Positions 9,611 through 20,362 of a stretch of DNA of 59,031 nucleotides are shown here, one piece after another (positions within the stretch are counted from its first letter, which is position 1; each line of letters opens with the position of its first letter). The stretch lies in NCBI RefSeq assembly GCF_017744155.1, contig NZ_JAGHQT010000022.1, positions 1 through 59,031 on the forward strand. Direction: 5' to 3'. The position numbers and the translations under genes were made by a program. The notes under the pieces were generated by a model, which was not told the DNA's origin, did no database searches, and worked only from the letters and a program-made list of their open reading frames with translations. Source of the stretch: Endozoicomonas sp. G2_1 (GTDB lineage Bacteria > Pseudomonadota > Gammaproteobacteria > Enterobacterales > Alteromonadaceae).

Positions 9611-10450
9611 ATGGCAATTACTGCTGCATTAGTTAAAGAATTACGTGAGCGCACTGGCGCTGGCATGATGGATTGTAAGAAAGCCTTACAAGAAGTCGAC
9701 GGCGATATGGAACTTGCGATTGAGAACATGCGTAAGTCTGGCCAAGCCAAAGCGGCTAAAAAAGCAGGTAACATCGCTGCTGAAGGTCAAATCATCATTA
9801 AAGACGGCGCTTTAGTTGAAGTTAACTGTCAAACTGACTTCGTAGCAAAAGACGATAACTTCTTAGCATTTGCTAACAAAGTTGCTGAAGTTGCTGCTGC
9901 TGAAAAGCTTTCTATCGAAGACTTACAAGCTAAGTTCGAAGAAGAGCGCGTTGCCCTTGTTGCTAAAATCGGTGAAAACATTAACGTACGTCGCGTAGCT
10001 TATGTTGAAGGTACTACTTTAGCTTCTTACAAGCACGGTGCTAAAATCGGTGTTGTTGTTGCTGGTGAAGGCGATGCTGAAACACTTAAGCACATGGCTA
10101 TGCACGTTGCTGCTTCTAAGCCTGAGTTCGTTAACCCTGAAGACGTACCAGCTGAAGTCGTTGAAAAAGAAAAAGCTATCCAAATCGACATCGCGATGAA
10201 CGAAGGCAAGCCTGCTGAAATCGCTGAGAAAATGGTTTCTGGCCGCATGAAGAAGTTCACTGGTGAAATTTCTTTAACGGGTCAAGCTTTCATCATGGAA
10301 CCAAAGCGCACTGTTGGTGACGTGTTAAAAGAAAAAGGCGTTTCTGTATCGACGTTCATCCGCTTAGAAGTTGGTGAAGGTATCGAGAAGAAAGAAGAAG
10401 ATTTCGCTGCTGAAGTTGAAGCGCAAATCGCAGCCGCTAAAGGCGAATAA
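9611..10450 (+). CDS. tsf: Elongation factor Ts
   Basis: EF-Ts exchanges GDP for GTP on EF-Tu. The 279 residues are close to E. coli (283). The N-terminal UBA-like module has [20 protein letters not shown] and the core carries [16 protein letters not shown], which contacts EF-Tu. ATG follows a GAGGAA ribosome-binding site. It ends in a strong terminator, so here the rpsB-tsf operon is separate from pyrH. Confidence 0.99.
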   Translation: MAITAALVKELRERTGAGMMDCKKALQEVDGDMELAIENMRKSGQAKAAKKAGNIAAEGQIIIKDGALVEVNCQTDFVAKDDNFLAFANKVAEVAAAEKLSIEDLQAKFEEERVALVAKIGENINVRRVAYVEGTTLASYKHGAKIGVVVAGEGDAETLKHMAMHVAASKPEFVNPEDVPAEVVEKEKAIQIDIAMNEGKPAEIAEKMVSGRMKKFTGEISLTGQAFIMEPKRTVGDVLKEKGVSVSTFIRLEVGEGIEKKEEDFAAEVEAQIAAAKGE

Positions 10451-10498
10451 TTTTACATTTTTGTTTTTTATTGCCTAAAAGCGTAAAACAAAGCTTTC

Positions 10499-10536
10499 AA
10501 AAAAGGTGATTAACGATGAGTTAATCACCTTTTTTT
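10499..10536 (+). terminator. Intrinsic terminator of rpsB-tsf
   Basis: A perfect stem, AAAAAAGGTGATTAA (10499-10513) with TTAATCACCTTTTTT from 10521, has a 7-nt loop and a long T-run. It lies 48 bp after the tsf stop. Confidence 0.92.
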
Positions 10537-10626
10537 ACATCTTTATTTCATGCTAAATTATTTTAATCACTCATTAGTCGTGTTCGCCTGTTGGCTTAGG
10601 CACCTGTTAGTTTAGAGGGAAATATA

Positions 10627-11232
10627 ATGACGGTTGCTGGAACTCTCGGCTATGAAAAAGCCATTGATAGCTTTATTAAAAATAGCTTAGCGTTAGATTT
10701 TGCTGAGATTAATCAAGATTTTTTACCATTTTTACCTTCAATACCTAGTCGAGTGTTAGATATTGGTGCTGGTGTCGGACAAAACTCAGCAGCATTAGCA
10801 AACTTAGGCTATGACGTTGTCGCCACTGAGCCACTTGAAGTATTTCGACAACTAGCCAAAGAACATTACTTGGGCATAAAAGTGAATTGGTTAAATGACA
10901 GTTTACCTAAGCTTGAAAACGTAAGTGTTGATTTGGTGCCATTTTCGTTTGTGTTGCTAGACGGTGTTTGGCATCACCTTGACTATCAAGAGCGAAGAGA
11001 GAGCATCAGAAAGCTTTCAGAGATCATGCTCAAAGACGGCATATTAGCCGTTTCATTGAGAAATGGACCAGCCGGTGCTGGTAAGCATGTATTTCCGACG
11101 ACCAATGAAGAACTGATTGGTTACGGTAATGAGTATGGTTTTGAGGTGCGGCTCAACATGACTAATCAACCAAGTAAAATGCCGAATAAAGAGCATGTTA
11201 TTTGGTCTAGAGTTGTTTTACAAAAACTGTAA
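10627..11232 (+). CDS. Class I SAM-dependent methyltransferase
   Basis: The 201-residue protein has the Rossmann motif I VLDIGAGVGQNSAALANLGY (near 48-67), an acidic end of strand 2 (VVATEPLE), and a later strand with LVPFSFVLLDGVWHHL that would form the active-site side. The fold and SAM binding are clear; the substrate is not, and a small-molecule target is as likely as RNA or protein. It sits between tsf and pyrH, which are often adjacent, with a terminator before it and 280 bp after it, so it looks like a single-gene insertion into the conserved block. Confidence 0.8.
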   Translation: MTVAGTLGYEKAIDSFIKNSLALDFAEINQDFLPFLPSIPSRVLDIGAGVGQNSAALANLGYDVVATEPLEVFRQLAKEHYLGIKVNWLNDSLPKLENVSVDLVPFSFVLLDGVWHHLDYQERRESIRKLSEIMLKDGILAVSLRNGPAGAGKHVFPTTNEELIGYGNEYGFEVRLNMTNQPSKMPNKEHVIWSRVVLQKL

Positions 11233-11512
11233 TGTTTTGTTTATATCGTCACGTTGGCTGGCCAATTCGGGCACTTGCTAACTTGTCTTTCGTAGCCGGC
11301 TGTTATTGGTTAAGTATTATTTTGCTCAACCTTTGCTCAGCTTTTGTACAGTCCCTTTGAGTTGAGCTCGATATTGTCATTGCTGCATTAAAGCGCAGGG
11401 TAATTTGCGCTAGACTGGCTTTCAACAAACCATTAAAATACTGGCGGCCTCTTATACAGATGGGTATAAATCGGGCTCGGCTATTTTTTTCATTTATAGG
11501 AATGTCTGTTTT
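11233..11512 (+). other. Intergenic region before pyrH
   Basis: 280 bp with no ORF I can support. TAAAAT near 11436, followed by GC-rich CTGGCGGCC, could be a -10 and discriminator of the pyrH-frr promoter, but the -35 is unclear. I see no recognised riboswitch here. Confidence 0.35.
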
Positions 11513-12253
11513 ATGAGCACCAACTTAAAACCTAGTTATCGTCGAATTTTGTTAAAACTCAGTGGTGAAGCGTTGATGGGGGATGAAGGTTTCGGTATCG
11601 ACCCTAAAATTCTCGATCGTATGGCCACTGAAATTAAAGAGTTGGTTGAAATGGGCATTCAAGTGGGCCTGGTTATCGGTGGTGGTAACTTGTTCCGCGG
11701 CGCTGGTTTAGCTGAAGCGGGTATGAACCGCGTTGTTGGTGACCAAATGGGGATGTTGGCAACGGTCATGAATGGTTTAGCAATGCGCGACGCTTTGCAC
11801 CGTGCATTTGTTAATGCTCGTTTGATGTCTGCCATTGACCTAGCTGGTGTTTGTGACACTTATAACTGGGCTAATGCCATCGGCATGTTAACCTCGGGGA
11901 AAGTGGTTATTTTCAGTGCTGGTACTGGTAATCCATTTTTTACTACTGATTCAGCAGCGTGTTTACGCGGCATTGAAATTGAAGCTGACGCTGTACTAAA
12001 AGCGACTAAAGTTGACGGCATTTACTCTGAAGATCCAGTTAAAAACCCTGATGCTGAGTTATACGAACACCTTACTTATCAAGAAGTGTTAGAGAAAGAA
12101 TTAAAAGTAATGGACTTAGCGGCCTTTACTTTAGCGCGCGACCACAGCATGCCGATTCGCGTATTCAATATGAATAAGCCTGGCGCACTTAAGCGCGTAG
12201 TGATGGGCGAAGCCGAAGGTACAACCATAGATCACGCTAGTAACTTAGGTTAA
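11513..12253 (+). CDS. pyrH: Uridylate kinase (UMP kinase)
   Basis: PyrH phosphorylates UMP to UDP, the committed step to UTP and CTP. The 246 residues fit the hexameric bacterial amino-acid-kinase-fold enzyme. Visible motifs are [25 protein letters not shown] and [17 protein letters not shown], and [20 protein letters not shown] near the C-terminus. ATG follows TAGGAA. It is followed by frr, as usual. Confidence 0.98.
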   Translation: MSTNLKPSYRRILLKLSGEALMGDEGFGIDPKILDRMATEIKELVEMGIQVGLVIGGGNLFRGAGLAEAGMNRVVGDQMGMLATVMNGLAMRDALHRAFVNARLMSAIDLAGVCDTYNWANAIGMLTSGKVVIFSAGTGNPFFTTDSAACLRGIEIEADAVLKATKVDGIYSEDPVKNPDAELYEHLTYQEVLEKELKVMDLAAFTLARDHSMPIRVFNMNKPGALKRVVMGEAEGTTIDHASNLG

Positions 12254-12368
12254 GCTAACAGCACAAAGAATAAGCCAAGAATTTCAACACTCGATGGCGA
12301 TAAAATTTATTAATAATTGCTGATAACGATTGAAGAAATAAAGCAGTTAAGAGTTAAGGAACATTATT

Positions 12369-12926
12369 GTGATAAACGAAATTAAACAAGATGCTCAAGA
12401 GCGCATGGCTAAGAGTATTGAAGCGTTAAAAACTAATTTGAACAAAGTGCGCACTGGCCGTGCTCATCCATCACTATTAGATAATATCAGTGTTGAGTAC
12501 TACGGTATGGACACGCCATTAAACCAAGTGGGCAATGTTTCGGTACCAGATGCTCGTACTTTAGCTATTACGGTTTTCGATAAAGGTATGATCGGTGCCG
12601 TTGAAAAAGCTATTTTGGCGTCTGACTTGGGTTTAAACCCTTCGTCTCAAGGTACTTTGATTCGCATTCCACTACCTCCATTGACTGAAGAACGTCGTAA
12701 AGACTTAGTTAAAGTTGTTCGCGGTGAAGCCGAGAATGGCAAGATTGCTATTCGCAATGTACGTCGCGATGCTAACTCAAGCATTAAGTCATTGCAGAAA
12801 GAAAAAGAGATTTCTGAAGACGAAATGCACCAAGCAGAAGACGAAGTACAAAAGATTACTGATACATTTGTTAAGCAAGTTGACGAACTATTAGCCGATA
12901 AAGAAAAAGAGTTAATGGAAATTTAA
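12369..12926 (+). CDS. frr: Ribosome recycling factor
   Basis: RRF, with EF-G, splits post-termination ribosomes. The 185 residues match E. coli exactly, with the conserved [20 protein letters not shown] and [20 protein letters not shown]. The start is GTG behind TAAGGA. It lies 115 bp after pyrH and ends at a strong terminator. Confidence 0.98.
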   Translation: MINEIKQDAQERMAKSIEALKTNLNKVRTGRAHPSLLDNISVEYYGMDTPLNQVGNVSVPDARTLAITVFDKGMIGAVEKAILASDLGLNPSSQGTLIRIPLPPLTEERRKDLVKVVRGEAENGKIAIRNVRRDANSSIKSLQKEKEISEDEMHQAEDEVQKITDTFVKQVDELLADKEKELMEI

Positions 12927-12945
12927 CTTTTTCGTTGCTAAATGA

Positions 12946-12979
12946 AAAACGCCGTAGATAATAGCTACGGCGTTTTTTG
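12946..12979 (+). terminator. Intrinsic terminator of pyrH-frr
   Basis: AAAAACGCCGTAG (12946-12958) pairs with CTACGGCGTTTTT (12966-12978) around a 7-nt loop, with a T-run. It is 20 nt after the frr stop and separates pyrH-frr from the uppS cluster. Confidence 0.93.
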
Positions 12980-13038
12980 TATACAAGATCACAAATTTTT
13001 GTCTGCAAATAACAAAATGTTCAACTGTCGGAGACCGT

Positions 13039-13785
13039 GTGAGTAATTGTCAATCATCAGAAACTAACCTACCTAAGCACGTTGCAATTATTATGGATGG
13101 TAATGGCCGCTGGGCCAAATCGCGTGGTAAAACAAGGGTAGCAGGACATAAAGTTGGTGTTGAGTCTGTCAGAGCGACAGTGACCAGAGCACGAGAGCTG
13201 GGGATTGAAGCGTTAACTTTGTTCGCCTTTAGCAGTGAAAACTGGCAACGACCAGAGCAAGAAGTTAGCGTGTTAATGGACTTGTTTATGTTTGTCCTGA
13301 CTCGTGAAGTTAAACGATTGCACAAACACGGTATTCGGTTTCAATTAATCGGCGACATCTCTGGCTTTTCTGCTAAGTTACAAGAAAAAATTAAACAAGC
13401 AGAACAGTTAACCAGCGCGAATCAAGGCATGGTATTGTCGGTGGCGGCCAACTATGGTGGCCGATGGGATATCACACATGCCTGTCAAAATATTGCGCAA
13501 AAAGTCGCTAATGGGGAATTGTCTGCGGATCAAATTACTGAGCAATTGATTAATCAAGAAACATCAACGGCAATACTACCTGAATTAGATTTGTTAATTC
13601 GCACAGGTGGCGACTATCGAATTAGTAACTTTTTGTTGTGGCAAGCTGCTTACGCAGAATTTTATTTTACCGAGACACTGTGGCCTGACTTTAATGAAGA
13701 TGCCTTTGAAGCCGCAGTAAGCTCATTTGGCCAGCGCGAGCGACGTTTTGGCCAAACGGGCGAACAAGTACAACAAAAAAACTAG
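13039..13785 (+). CDS. uppS: Undecaprenyl diphosphate synthase (cis-prenyltransferase)
   Basis: UppS extends farnesyl diphosphate with eight isopentenyl units in cis to make the C55 lipid carrier for peptidoglycan and O-antigen. The 248 residues fit (E. coli 253). The catalytic motif [17 protein letters not shown] is near residues 14-30, and the conserved [18 protein letters not shown] is near the C-terminus. The start is GTG behind CGGAG. It leads a close-packed run uppS-cdsA-dxr-rseP-bamA-skp. Confidence 0.98.
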   Translation: MSNCQSSETNLPKHVAIIMDGNGRWAKSRGKTRVAGHKVGVESVRATVTRARELGIEALTLFAFSSENWQRPEQEVSVLMDLFMFVLTREVKRLHKHGIRFQLIGDISGFSAKLQEKIKQAEQLTSANQGMVLSVAANYGGRWDITHACQNIAQKVANGELSADQITEQLINQETSTAILPELDLLIRTGGDYRISNFLLWQAAYAEFYFTETLWPDFNEDAFEAAVSSFGQRERRFGQTGEQVQQKN

Positions 13786-13809
13786 AATAATTACAAAAGG
13801 GTTCCGGGT

Positions 13810-14676
13810 TTGTTATTACAAAGAGTGTTAACTGCGCTAGTACTAGCGCCTCTAGCAATAGCGGCAATATTTTATTTGCCATTGACCTATTTTGCACTGT
13901 TGCTGATTGGCTTACTTGCCGTGGGTGCTTGGGAGTGGGGACCACTGATGGGGTTTCAGTCTAAACCTCGTCGTTTAGCATTTACTGTGTCAAATGTCTT
14001 GATTATTGGTGCGATTTGGAGTCAATTCTCGGTCGATAATTTTTGGTTAGATAAGCACGCCTTGCAGCCTATGGTAATGTATTTATTGTGGCTGTCGGTA
14101 TTGTGGTGGGTCTTATCGGCGTTCTTAACCTTAGTGTATCCACGCTATAGCGGTTTTTGGTCAAGTCATCGTTCAGTGCGCGGTTTATTTGGCTGGCTGA
14201 CCCTAGTACCGACATGGTTAGCTTTTGTCACCTTGAGAAGTAGTGACTATGACCTCGATCCGTATCAAGGCGCTCAGCTGTTAATGTATTTGTTTTTAAT
14301 GGTATGGAGCGCTGATATTGGCGCCTATTTTGTTGGCAAGTCAATAGGTAAGCACAAGCTGATGCCAAATGTCAGCCCTGGCAAAACAATGGAAGGCTTT
14401 ATTGGCGGCGTTATTTTTGCGTGTCTTTTAAGTGCCTGCGCCGGCTACTTTATTGGTTTTAACAGCGAACAGCTAATGACGATTACCTTAGTGACTGCCG
14501 TGATAACCACGATTTCTGTACTGGGTGATTTGAACGAAAGCATGTTTAAACGCCAAGCGGGTGTTAAAGACAGTGGCTCAATTTTACCGGGCCATGGCGG
14601 TATTCTTGATCGCATTGATAGCTTAACGGCAACCGCACCTGTGTTTGCTTTGTTTTATGTCTATATTGGCTGGTAA
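13810..14676 (+). CDS. cdsA: Phosphatidate cytidylyltransferase
   Basis: CdsA makes CDP-diacylglycerol from phosphatidate and CTP in the inner membrane, the branch point of phospholipid synthesis. The 288-residue protein has about eight membrane segments and the C-terminal family signature SMFKRQAGVKDSGSILPGHG followed by GILDRID. The start is TTG with AAAAGGG upstream, 24 bp after uppS. The order uppS-cdsA-dxr differs slightly from E. coli, where dxr comes first. Confidence 0.97.
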   Translation: MLLQRVLTALVLAPLAIAAIFYLPLTYFALLLIGLLAVGAWEWGPLMGFQSKPRRLAFTVSNVLIIGAIWSQFSVDNFWLDKHALQPMVMYLLWLSVLWWVLSAFLTLVYPRYSGFWSSHRSVRGLFGWLTLVPTWLAFVTLRSSDYDLDPYQGAQLLMYLFLMVWSADIGAYFVGKSIGKHKLMPNVSPGKTMEGFIGGVIFACLLSACAGYFIGFNSEQLMTITLVTAVITTISVLGDLNESMFKRQAGVKDSGSILPGHGGILDRIDSLTATAPVFALFYVYIGW

Positions 14677-14691
14677 GTTATAGAGTCCAAT

Positions 14692-15918
14692 ATGAGTATA
14701 CAAAGACTTTCTGTATTAGGTTCAACCGGTTCTATTGGCGTTAGCACTTTAGACGTTGTCGCCCGACATCCAGAGCGATTTCAAGTGGTCAGTTTGTCGG
14801 CGCACCAAAATATCGACTTATTAGTTCAGCAGTGCCAGCAATTTAAACCAGCTCAGGTTGTTATTGGTACTAAAGCGTTAGCGAAAGTGTTGCAAGAGCG
14901 ACTTGCTGCACTCGGTTTAGATGATATAGAGATTAGCTATGGTAGCGATGCCTTAATTGATATTGCAAGTAGCGATACCATCGATACTGTGATGGCGGCA
15001 ATTGTTGGTTCATCGGGCTTACCACCAACTTATAGCGCAGTAAAGGCAGGTAAAAAAGTACTGCTTGCCAATAAAGAAGCTTTGGTGACCTCTGGGCAAA
15101 TTTTTATTGATGCAGTGCGTGAGTCAGGTGCTCAATTATTGCCAATTGACAGTGAACACAATGCTATTTTTCAGTGCTTGCCGGAAGCTGAACAACAGCG
15201 TCCAGGGCAGTGTGATATTGACGCTAAAGGTATTAGCAAAATTTTACTGACCGGTTCTGGTGGCCCGTTTCGCACTATGCCTGTTCCAGAGCTTGAGAGC
15301 GTAACCCCCGAACAGGCCTGTAAGCATCCCAATTGGAGTATGGGCCGCAAAATTTCTGTTGATTCTGCGACTATGATGAATAAAGGCCTAGAGTTTATTG
15401 AGGCAAAGTGGCTTTTTAATCTCGAACCTAGTGATATTGAAGTGGTGTTGCACCCGCAAAGCATTATTCATTCAATGGTGCAATACAAAGATGGTTCAGT
15501 ATTAGCACAAATGGGTAACCCTGATATGCGTACCCCTATTGCGCATGCTTTAGCTTATCCTGATCGCATCGATGCCGGTGTTGAACCATTAGACTTTTTC
15601 AATGCGCCATCGTTTTCATTTGAACAGCCCGATTTTGACCGCTATCCTAACTTGCAGTTAGCGATTAACGCCTGCGAACAAGGGCAAGCGGCATGTACCG
15701 CGCTTAACGCTGCCAACGAAGTCGCCGTTGATGCATTCTTGAGCAACCGTATTAAATTCACTGAAATTGTCAAAATAAATGAAACTTCCGTGAAAAAATT
15801 TGTCTCACAAGAAGTAGTAAATATTGAAGATGTAATCGCACTTGATGGCAATGTTAGGCAATTTGCTCAACAACTGGTAGAACAAGTTGCCAATAACCTC
15901 TCTGTTGCCGAGTCATAG
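14692..15918 (+). CDS. dxr: 1-deoxy-D-xylulose 5-phosphate reductoisomerase
   Basis: Dxr (IspC) converts DXP to MEP with NADPH, the second step of the non-mevalonate isoprenoid route and the target of fosmidomycin. The 408 residues fit (E. coli 398). Motifs are [18 protein letters not shown] (NADPH binding), [21 protein letters not shown] and [17 protein letters not shown]. It lies 15 bp after cdsA and 8 bp before rseP. It feeds uppS in the same operon. Confidence 0.98.
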   Translation: MSIQRLSVLGSTGSIGVSTLDVVARHPERFQVVSLSAHQNIDLLVQQCQQFKPAQVVIGTKALAKVLQERLAALGLDDIEISYGSDALIDIASSDTIDTVMAAIVGSSGLPPTYSAVKAGKKVLLANKEALVTSGQIFIDAVRESGAQLLPIDSEHNAIFQCLPEAEQQRPGQCDIDAKGISKILLTGSGGPFRTMPVPELESVTPEQACKHPNWSMGRKISVDSATMMNKGLEFIEAKWLFNLEPSDIEVVLHPQSIIHSMVQYKDGSVLAQMGNPDMRTPIAHALAYPDRIDAGVEPLDFFNAPSFSFEQPDFDRYPNLQLAINACEQGQAACTALNAANEVAVDAFLSNRIKFTEIVKINETSVKKFVSQEVVNIEDVIALDGNVRQFAQQLVEQVANNLSVAES

Positions 15919-15926
15919 AATTAGTA

Positions 15927-17282
15927 ATGTTTGATTTTTTCTGGAATTTAATCTCATTTGTTATCGCACTAGGTATCTTAGTGACTGTACACGAGTACGG
16001 TCATTATTGGGTTGCACGCAAATGTGGTGTCCATGTTCATCGCTTTTCGGTTGGTTTTGGTAAAGCGCTGTGGCGCAAAACTGATAAACACGGCACTGAA
16101 TTTGTCGTTGCTGCCATTCCATTGGGCGGTTACGTAAAAATGCTTGATGAACGGGTTGAAGAAGTCGCTGAGCAAGACCTCGATAAAGCGTTTAATCGCA
16201 AGCCTGTAGTGCAGCGTATCGCGATTATTGCGGCGGGTCCGTTAGCTAATTTTATTTTCGCTATTTTTGCCTTCTACTTGATGTATTTAATTGGCGTACC
16301 AAGCGTGAAACCGATTATCGCCGAGCTCAAGCCTCAGTCTGTTATTGCTCAAGCAAATATCCCCAATAACAGCGAATTAGTCTCTGTTGCTGGCCAGAAA
16401 GTACAAAGCTGGCAAGATGTTAATATTGCCTTGGTCAGTCAAATTGGTGAAAGCAACATTAGTGTAGAGGTTAAGCTGCCCGAAAGTTCAAGGGTTAAAA
16501 GCTTTCAATTGGATACTCGTCAGTGGCAGTTTCAGCCTGAACAAGGTAACGCGATTACCGACATTGGTATTGTTCCATTAACACCTAAAGTGCACGCAGA
16601 AATTGGACAAATTGGCAAGAATTCGCCAGCTAGCCAATCAGATTTAATGGTTGGTGACAAATTACTCGCGGTCAATAATGAAAGGGTCAATGGTGACTGG
16701 GTTCGTTTTTCACAGATAGTCAAACAGTATCCAAACCAGCAAGTTGAGTTACTAGTTGAACGTCAGGGGCTTGAACAAGTTATTGCAGTTGCTGTTGGTG
16801 CACGCGAAAGTAAAGAAGGCAGCCAAGGCTACTTAGGGATTGCACCCAAAGTTGACCAATTGCCTTCACAGTACCAAACAGAAATCCGTTATGGCGTAAT
16901 TGAGTCAGTTGGTGTTGGTGTTGAAAAAACCTGGGACCTTATCGTCTTTTCATTTCAAATGATCGGTAAGTTGATTACTGGCGATGTGTCTTTAAAGAAT
17001 TTAAGCGGCCCTATTTCGATTGCTCAGGGAGCTGGCGCTAGTGCGGGCTTTGGTATTATTGCATTTTTGAGCTTTTTGGCGTTAATAAGCATTAATTTAG
17101 GCATTATTAACCTTTTACCGTTGCCAGTACTTGATGGCGGCCACTTACTTTATTATGTTATAGAACTTTTTACGGGTAAGCCTGTGCCTGAACACATTCA
17201 GGAAACAGGATTTAAATTTGGTGCGCTAGCATTATTGACCCTGATGTCCATTGCGTTATTTAACGATATATCTCGGCTGTAA
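15927..17282 (+). CDS. rseP: Site-2 intramembrane zinc protease RseP
   Basis: RseP cuts the anti-sigma factor RseA within the membrane after DegS, releasing sigma-E, and clears signal peptides. The 451 residues match E. coli. The zinc motif HEYGH is at residues 22-26 in the first membrane helix; the second ligand motif is LPVLDGGHLLYY near the C-terminus. Two PDZ domains lie between. It is directly upstream of bamA, linking the envelope stress protease with outer-membrane assembly as in other gammaproteobacteria. Confidence 0.98.
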   Translation: MFDFFWNLISFVIALGILVTVHEYGHYWVARKCGVHVHRFSVGFGKALWRKTDKHGTEFVVAAIPLGGYVKMLDERVEEVAEQDLDKAFNRKPVVQRIAIIAAGPLANFIFAIFAFYLMYLIGVPSVKPIIAELKPQSVIAQANIPNNSELVSVAGQKVQSWQDVNIALVSQIGESNISVEVKLPESSRVKSFQLDTRQWQFQPEQGNAITDIGIVPLTPKVHAEIGQIGKNSPASQSDLMVGDKLLAVNNERVNGDWVRFSQIVKQYPNQQVELLVERQGLEQVIAVAVGARESKEGSQGYLGIAPKVDQLPSQYQTEIRYGVIESVGVGVEKTWDLIVFSFQMIGKLITGDVSLKNLSGPISIAQGAGASAGFGIIAFLSFLALISINLGIINLLPLPVLDGGHLLYYVIELFTGKPVPEHIQETGFKFGALALLTLMSIALFNDISRL

Positions 17283-17323
17283 TATTTAAAGCTGTAATTT
17301 TGATAAGAGATCAAGTTAACTTT

Positions 17324-19801
17324 ATGAAAATAAAAAAATTAGCCTTAGCAGTTTTACTAGGGGCATTAGCAAACCCGAGCCAAGCGGCAGAAGAGTTTCA
17401 GGTTGAAGATATTCAAGTTAAAGGATTACAGCGGGTAGCATTGGGCGCTGCGTTGACCCATATTCCATTTAATATTGGTGATGAACTTAACGAGTTCCGT
17501 ATTTCGCAATCGATCAAGTCGCTATATAAATCTGGTCACTTTAATGATATTGCAGTCTATCGAGATGGCAATCGTTTAATTTATACGGTTCGCGAGCGTC
17601 AAACGATTAGTGAAATTAGTTATGAAGGCAACAAAGATCTTAAAGACGAGCAGCTCACTGAAAGTTTAGACAGCAGTAATATCCGAGTTGGTGAAACTCT
17701 CGATCGAACTGTTATTTCTGGTATCGAACTGGGATTGGAAGACTTTTATCACAGTGTTGGTAAATACAATGCCAATGTTAAGGCGGAAATTACCCGTTTA
17801 CCTCGTAACCGCGTTAGCCTGAAATTTGTTTTTAATGAAGGTGATGCTGCAGCAATTGAACAGATTAACTTAGTTGGCAATGAAGTTTTCAGTGATGAAG
17901 AAGTACTCAGTAAAATAGAGCTTACTTATGATTCGCCATGGTGGGATTTTCTTGCTCAAGATAGGTATCAAAAACAAACGCTTCAGGGTGATATTGAAAC
18001 CATCGAAAGCTATTATCTCGATCGTGGTTACCTGAGATTTAAAGTTGATTCTACGCAAGTATCGATGACGCCGAGCAAAGAAGGTGTCTATATTTCTTTG
18101 AACGTCAGCGAAGGTGAGCAATATACAGTTCGAGAGGTCGACTTTATTGGCAATATGGCCGGCTTTGAAGAGACCATTAAGGCGATTAATCCTATTCGCA
18201 ACGACGAATTGTATAACGGTGCATTAGTTACATATACCGAAGAACTAATTAGCAAGTTTTTAGGGCGCTTTGGTTATGCTTACCCTAAAGTAACCACTAT
18301 TCCCGATATCAACGATGAAGATAAAACTGTTAAGTTGTCAATTTCTGTTGATCCGGGCAAGCGCATTTACGTCAACCGCTTAAACTTTAACGGTAATCAT
18401 GTTACTGCCGATCGGGTACTTCGTCGTGAAATGCGTCAAATGGAAGGCTCGTGGTTATCTAATCAGTCGCTAGAGCTTTCTAAAGCTCGTCTTCAGCGTT
18501 TACCTTACATTGAAAAAGTTGAGTTTGAAACAACGCAATTACCGGGTGAAGATGATTTAGTTGATGTTGATTTTGAAGTCAAAGAGCAACCATCGGGCTC
18601 ATTTACTGCTGGCGTTGGTTTTGGTTCATTTTCTGGTTTGAGTTTGAATGCGGGTATTCAACAAAATAACTTTTTGGGTACAGGTAATCAGCTTGCGTTT
18701 AATATTAATACTATTCGTTTCCAGCGCAGTGCTCAGATATCGTATACTGACCCGTATTTTACCGTTGACGGTGTCTCATTAGGTGGCAGTGTCTTTTACA
18801 GTGAATTTGACGCAGGTAATGCAAACTTAGTCCAATACAATAGTAAAAACTATGGTGTTAACCTGAATTTAGGCTTCCCAATCAACGAATATATCCGAGT
18901 AAACTTTGGCGGTGGCTATAAACGCACAGGTATTACAGATTTAACAACGTACGAACAAGTGCGTAACTTCTTTGATATTCACGAAGCTGAACGAAATTCT
19001 AGCGGTGGTTTTGATTTTGATACTTTTGAGTTAACCGCCGGTATTTCGCGCAGTACATTAAACCGAGGAACCTTCCCTACAGCAGGCTCTTCACAAGTAT
19101 TGTCTGGAAAAGTAACGACGCCTAACTCAGATTTACAATATTTTACCTTAAACCTTGATACTAAATGGTATTTTCCGCTTACTCAAAGCCAGCGTTGGTC
19201 TGTGTTAGCGCGTTTAAGAGCTGGTTATGGCAATGGTTATGGTACAGTAGGTAATAACGATCAGGTATTACCGTTTTTTGAGAACTTTAGAGCAGGCGGT
19301 AGTGAAACCCTACGTGGTTTTGAGAACAACACCGTTGGTCCTAGAGCAATCTTCAGAAACTGTTCGAGTGTTACCGGTACTCCTGATCCAACGACAGGTG
19401 GTGCTGCAGGGGCTTGTTTAGGTCCAGATCAAGATGTTATTTCAGTATCTCAACGTTCTGTTGGTGGTAATGCTATCGCGTTAGCGGGGTTAGAGTTAAT
19501 TGTACCAACGCCGTTCTTAGATGAAGAAAACAGCAATAGTGTTCGCACAAGTTTCTTTGTTGACGCGGGTAATGTATGGGATACCGAATTTGATCTTGAC
19601 GATTATCGCGATTTATCACAGGATCAGTTTAGTCGACTTGATGATTATTCTGACCCAGGTCGTTTTAGATCATCAGCAGGTCTATCTATTCAGTGGTTAT
19701 CGCCGATGGGACCAATGATTTTTAGTTTTGCCAAAACCTTGAAGAGCGAAGAAAATGATGACACCGAGTTCTTCAGTTTTAATATTGGTCGAACATTTTA
19801 A
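17324..19801 (+). CDS. bamA: Outer membrane protein assembly factor BamA
   Basis: BamA is the central barrel of the BAM complex that inserts beta-barrel proteins into the outer membrane. With the ATG at 17324 it has 825 residues (E. coli 810): signal peptide MKIKKLALAVLLGALANPSQ, five periplasmic POTRA domains (about residues 20-420), then a 16-strand barrel, with GGSETLRGFENNTVGPR as the conserved loop-6 RGF motif and a C-terminal aromatic (GRTF). I prefer this ATG over TTG at 17300 because it puts the signal peptide at the N-terminus, although the ribosome-binding site is weak. Confidence 0.98.
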   Translation: MKIKKLALAVLLGALANPSQAAEEFQVEDIQVKGLQRVALGAALTHIPFNIGDELNEFRISQSIKSLYKSGHFNDIAVYRDGNRLIYTVRERQTISEISYEGNKDLKDEQLTESLDSSNIRVGETLDRTVISGIELGLEDFYHSVGKYNANVKAEITRLPRNRVSLKFVFNEGDAAAIEQINLVGNEVFSDEEVLSKIELTYDSPWWDFLAQDRYQKQTLQGDIETIESYYLDRGYLRFKVDSTQVSMTPSKEGVYISLNVSEGEQYTVREVDFIGNMAGFEETIKAINPIRNDELYNGALVTYTEELISKFLGRFGYAYPKVTTIPDINDEDKTVKLSISVDPGKRIYVNRLNFNGNHVTADRVLRREMRQMEGSWLSNQSLELSKARLQRLPYIEKVEFETTQLPGEDDLVDVDFEVKEQPSGSFTAGVGFGSFSGLSLNAGIQQNNFLGTGNQLAFNINTIRFQRSAQISYTDPYFTVDGVSLGGSVFYSEFDAGNANLVQYNSKNYGVNLNLGFPINEYIRVNFGGGYKRTGITDLTTYEQVRNFFDIHEAERNSSGGFDFDTFELTAGISRSTLNRGTFPTAGSSQVLSGKVTTPNSDLQYFTLNLDTKWYFPLTQSQRWSVLARLRAGYGNGYGTVGNNDQVLPFFENFRAGGSETLRGFENNTVGPRAIFRNCSSVTGTPDPTTGGAAGACLGPDQDVISVSQRSVGGNAIALAGLELIVPTPFLDEENSNSVRTSFFVDAGNVWDTEFDLDDYRDLSQDQFSRLDDYSDPGRFRSSAGLSIQWLSPMGPMIFSFAKTLKSEENDDTEFFSFNIGRTF

Positions 19802-19834
19802 TAAAAAATTACTGAGAGTTTTTAGGAGAAAAAG

Positions 19835-20353
19835 TTGAAAAAAGTATTTAAAGCGTTGGCCACTACTGTAGCCGCATCAAGCATGGTATTAGCAAGTTCA
19901 GCAATGGCAGCAGACCAAAAAATCGCGGTCGTTAATTTCCAAGAAGTGATGCAAACTATTCCGCAAACAGCGGCAGTTATGCAAGCGTTAGAAGTTGAGT
20001 TTAAAGATGAAACTGCTGCAATTAAAAAATTGCAAGAAGACATCAAATACATGCAAGAAAAGAAAAAGCGCGACGGTGCTTTAATGAGTGCAAAAGAAAA
20101 AGAAGAGCTCGACGCTAAAATTGCGAAGTCTTTCCAAGAGTACCAACAAAAAGGTCAGGAATTTCAACAAAAATCACAACAGCGTCAAGGCCAAGAAACT
20201 AATAAGATTATCGCATTAGTTCGCCAAGCTATCGATAATATTGCAGCGAAAGAAAAATACGACTTAGTACTTGAGCAAAAAGCAGTTGTTTTTGCCAAGC
20301 CTGACTCTAACATCACTGGTCAAGTTGTAGAACAAGTTAGCAAGCTTAAGTAA
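19835..20353 (+). CDS. skp: Periplasmic chaperone Skp (OmpH)
   Basis: Skp holds unfolded outer-membrane proteins on their way to BAM. The 172 residues start with a signal peptide ending SSAMAADQ, followed by the strand KIAVVNFQEVMQ and a long Gln/Lys/Glu-rich helical hairpin that forms the tentacles of the trimer. The start is TTG behind a strong TTAGGAG. It lies 33 bp after bamA and 9 bp before lpxD, the usual arrangement. Confidence 0.96.
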   Translation: MKKVFKALATTVAASSMVLASSAMAADQKIAVVNFQEVMQTIPQTAAVMQALEVEFKDETAAIKKLQEDIKYMQEKKKRDGALMSAKEKEELDAKIAKSFQEYQQKGQEFQQKSQQRQGQETNKIIALVRQAIDNIAAKEKYDLVLEQKAVVFAKPDSNITGQVVEQVSKLK

Positions 20354-20362
20354 CATTAGCGA

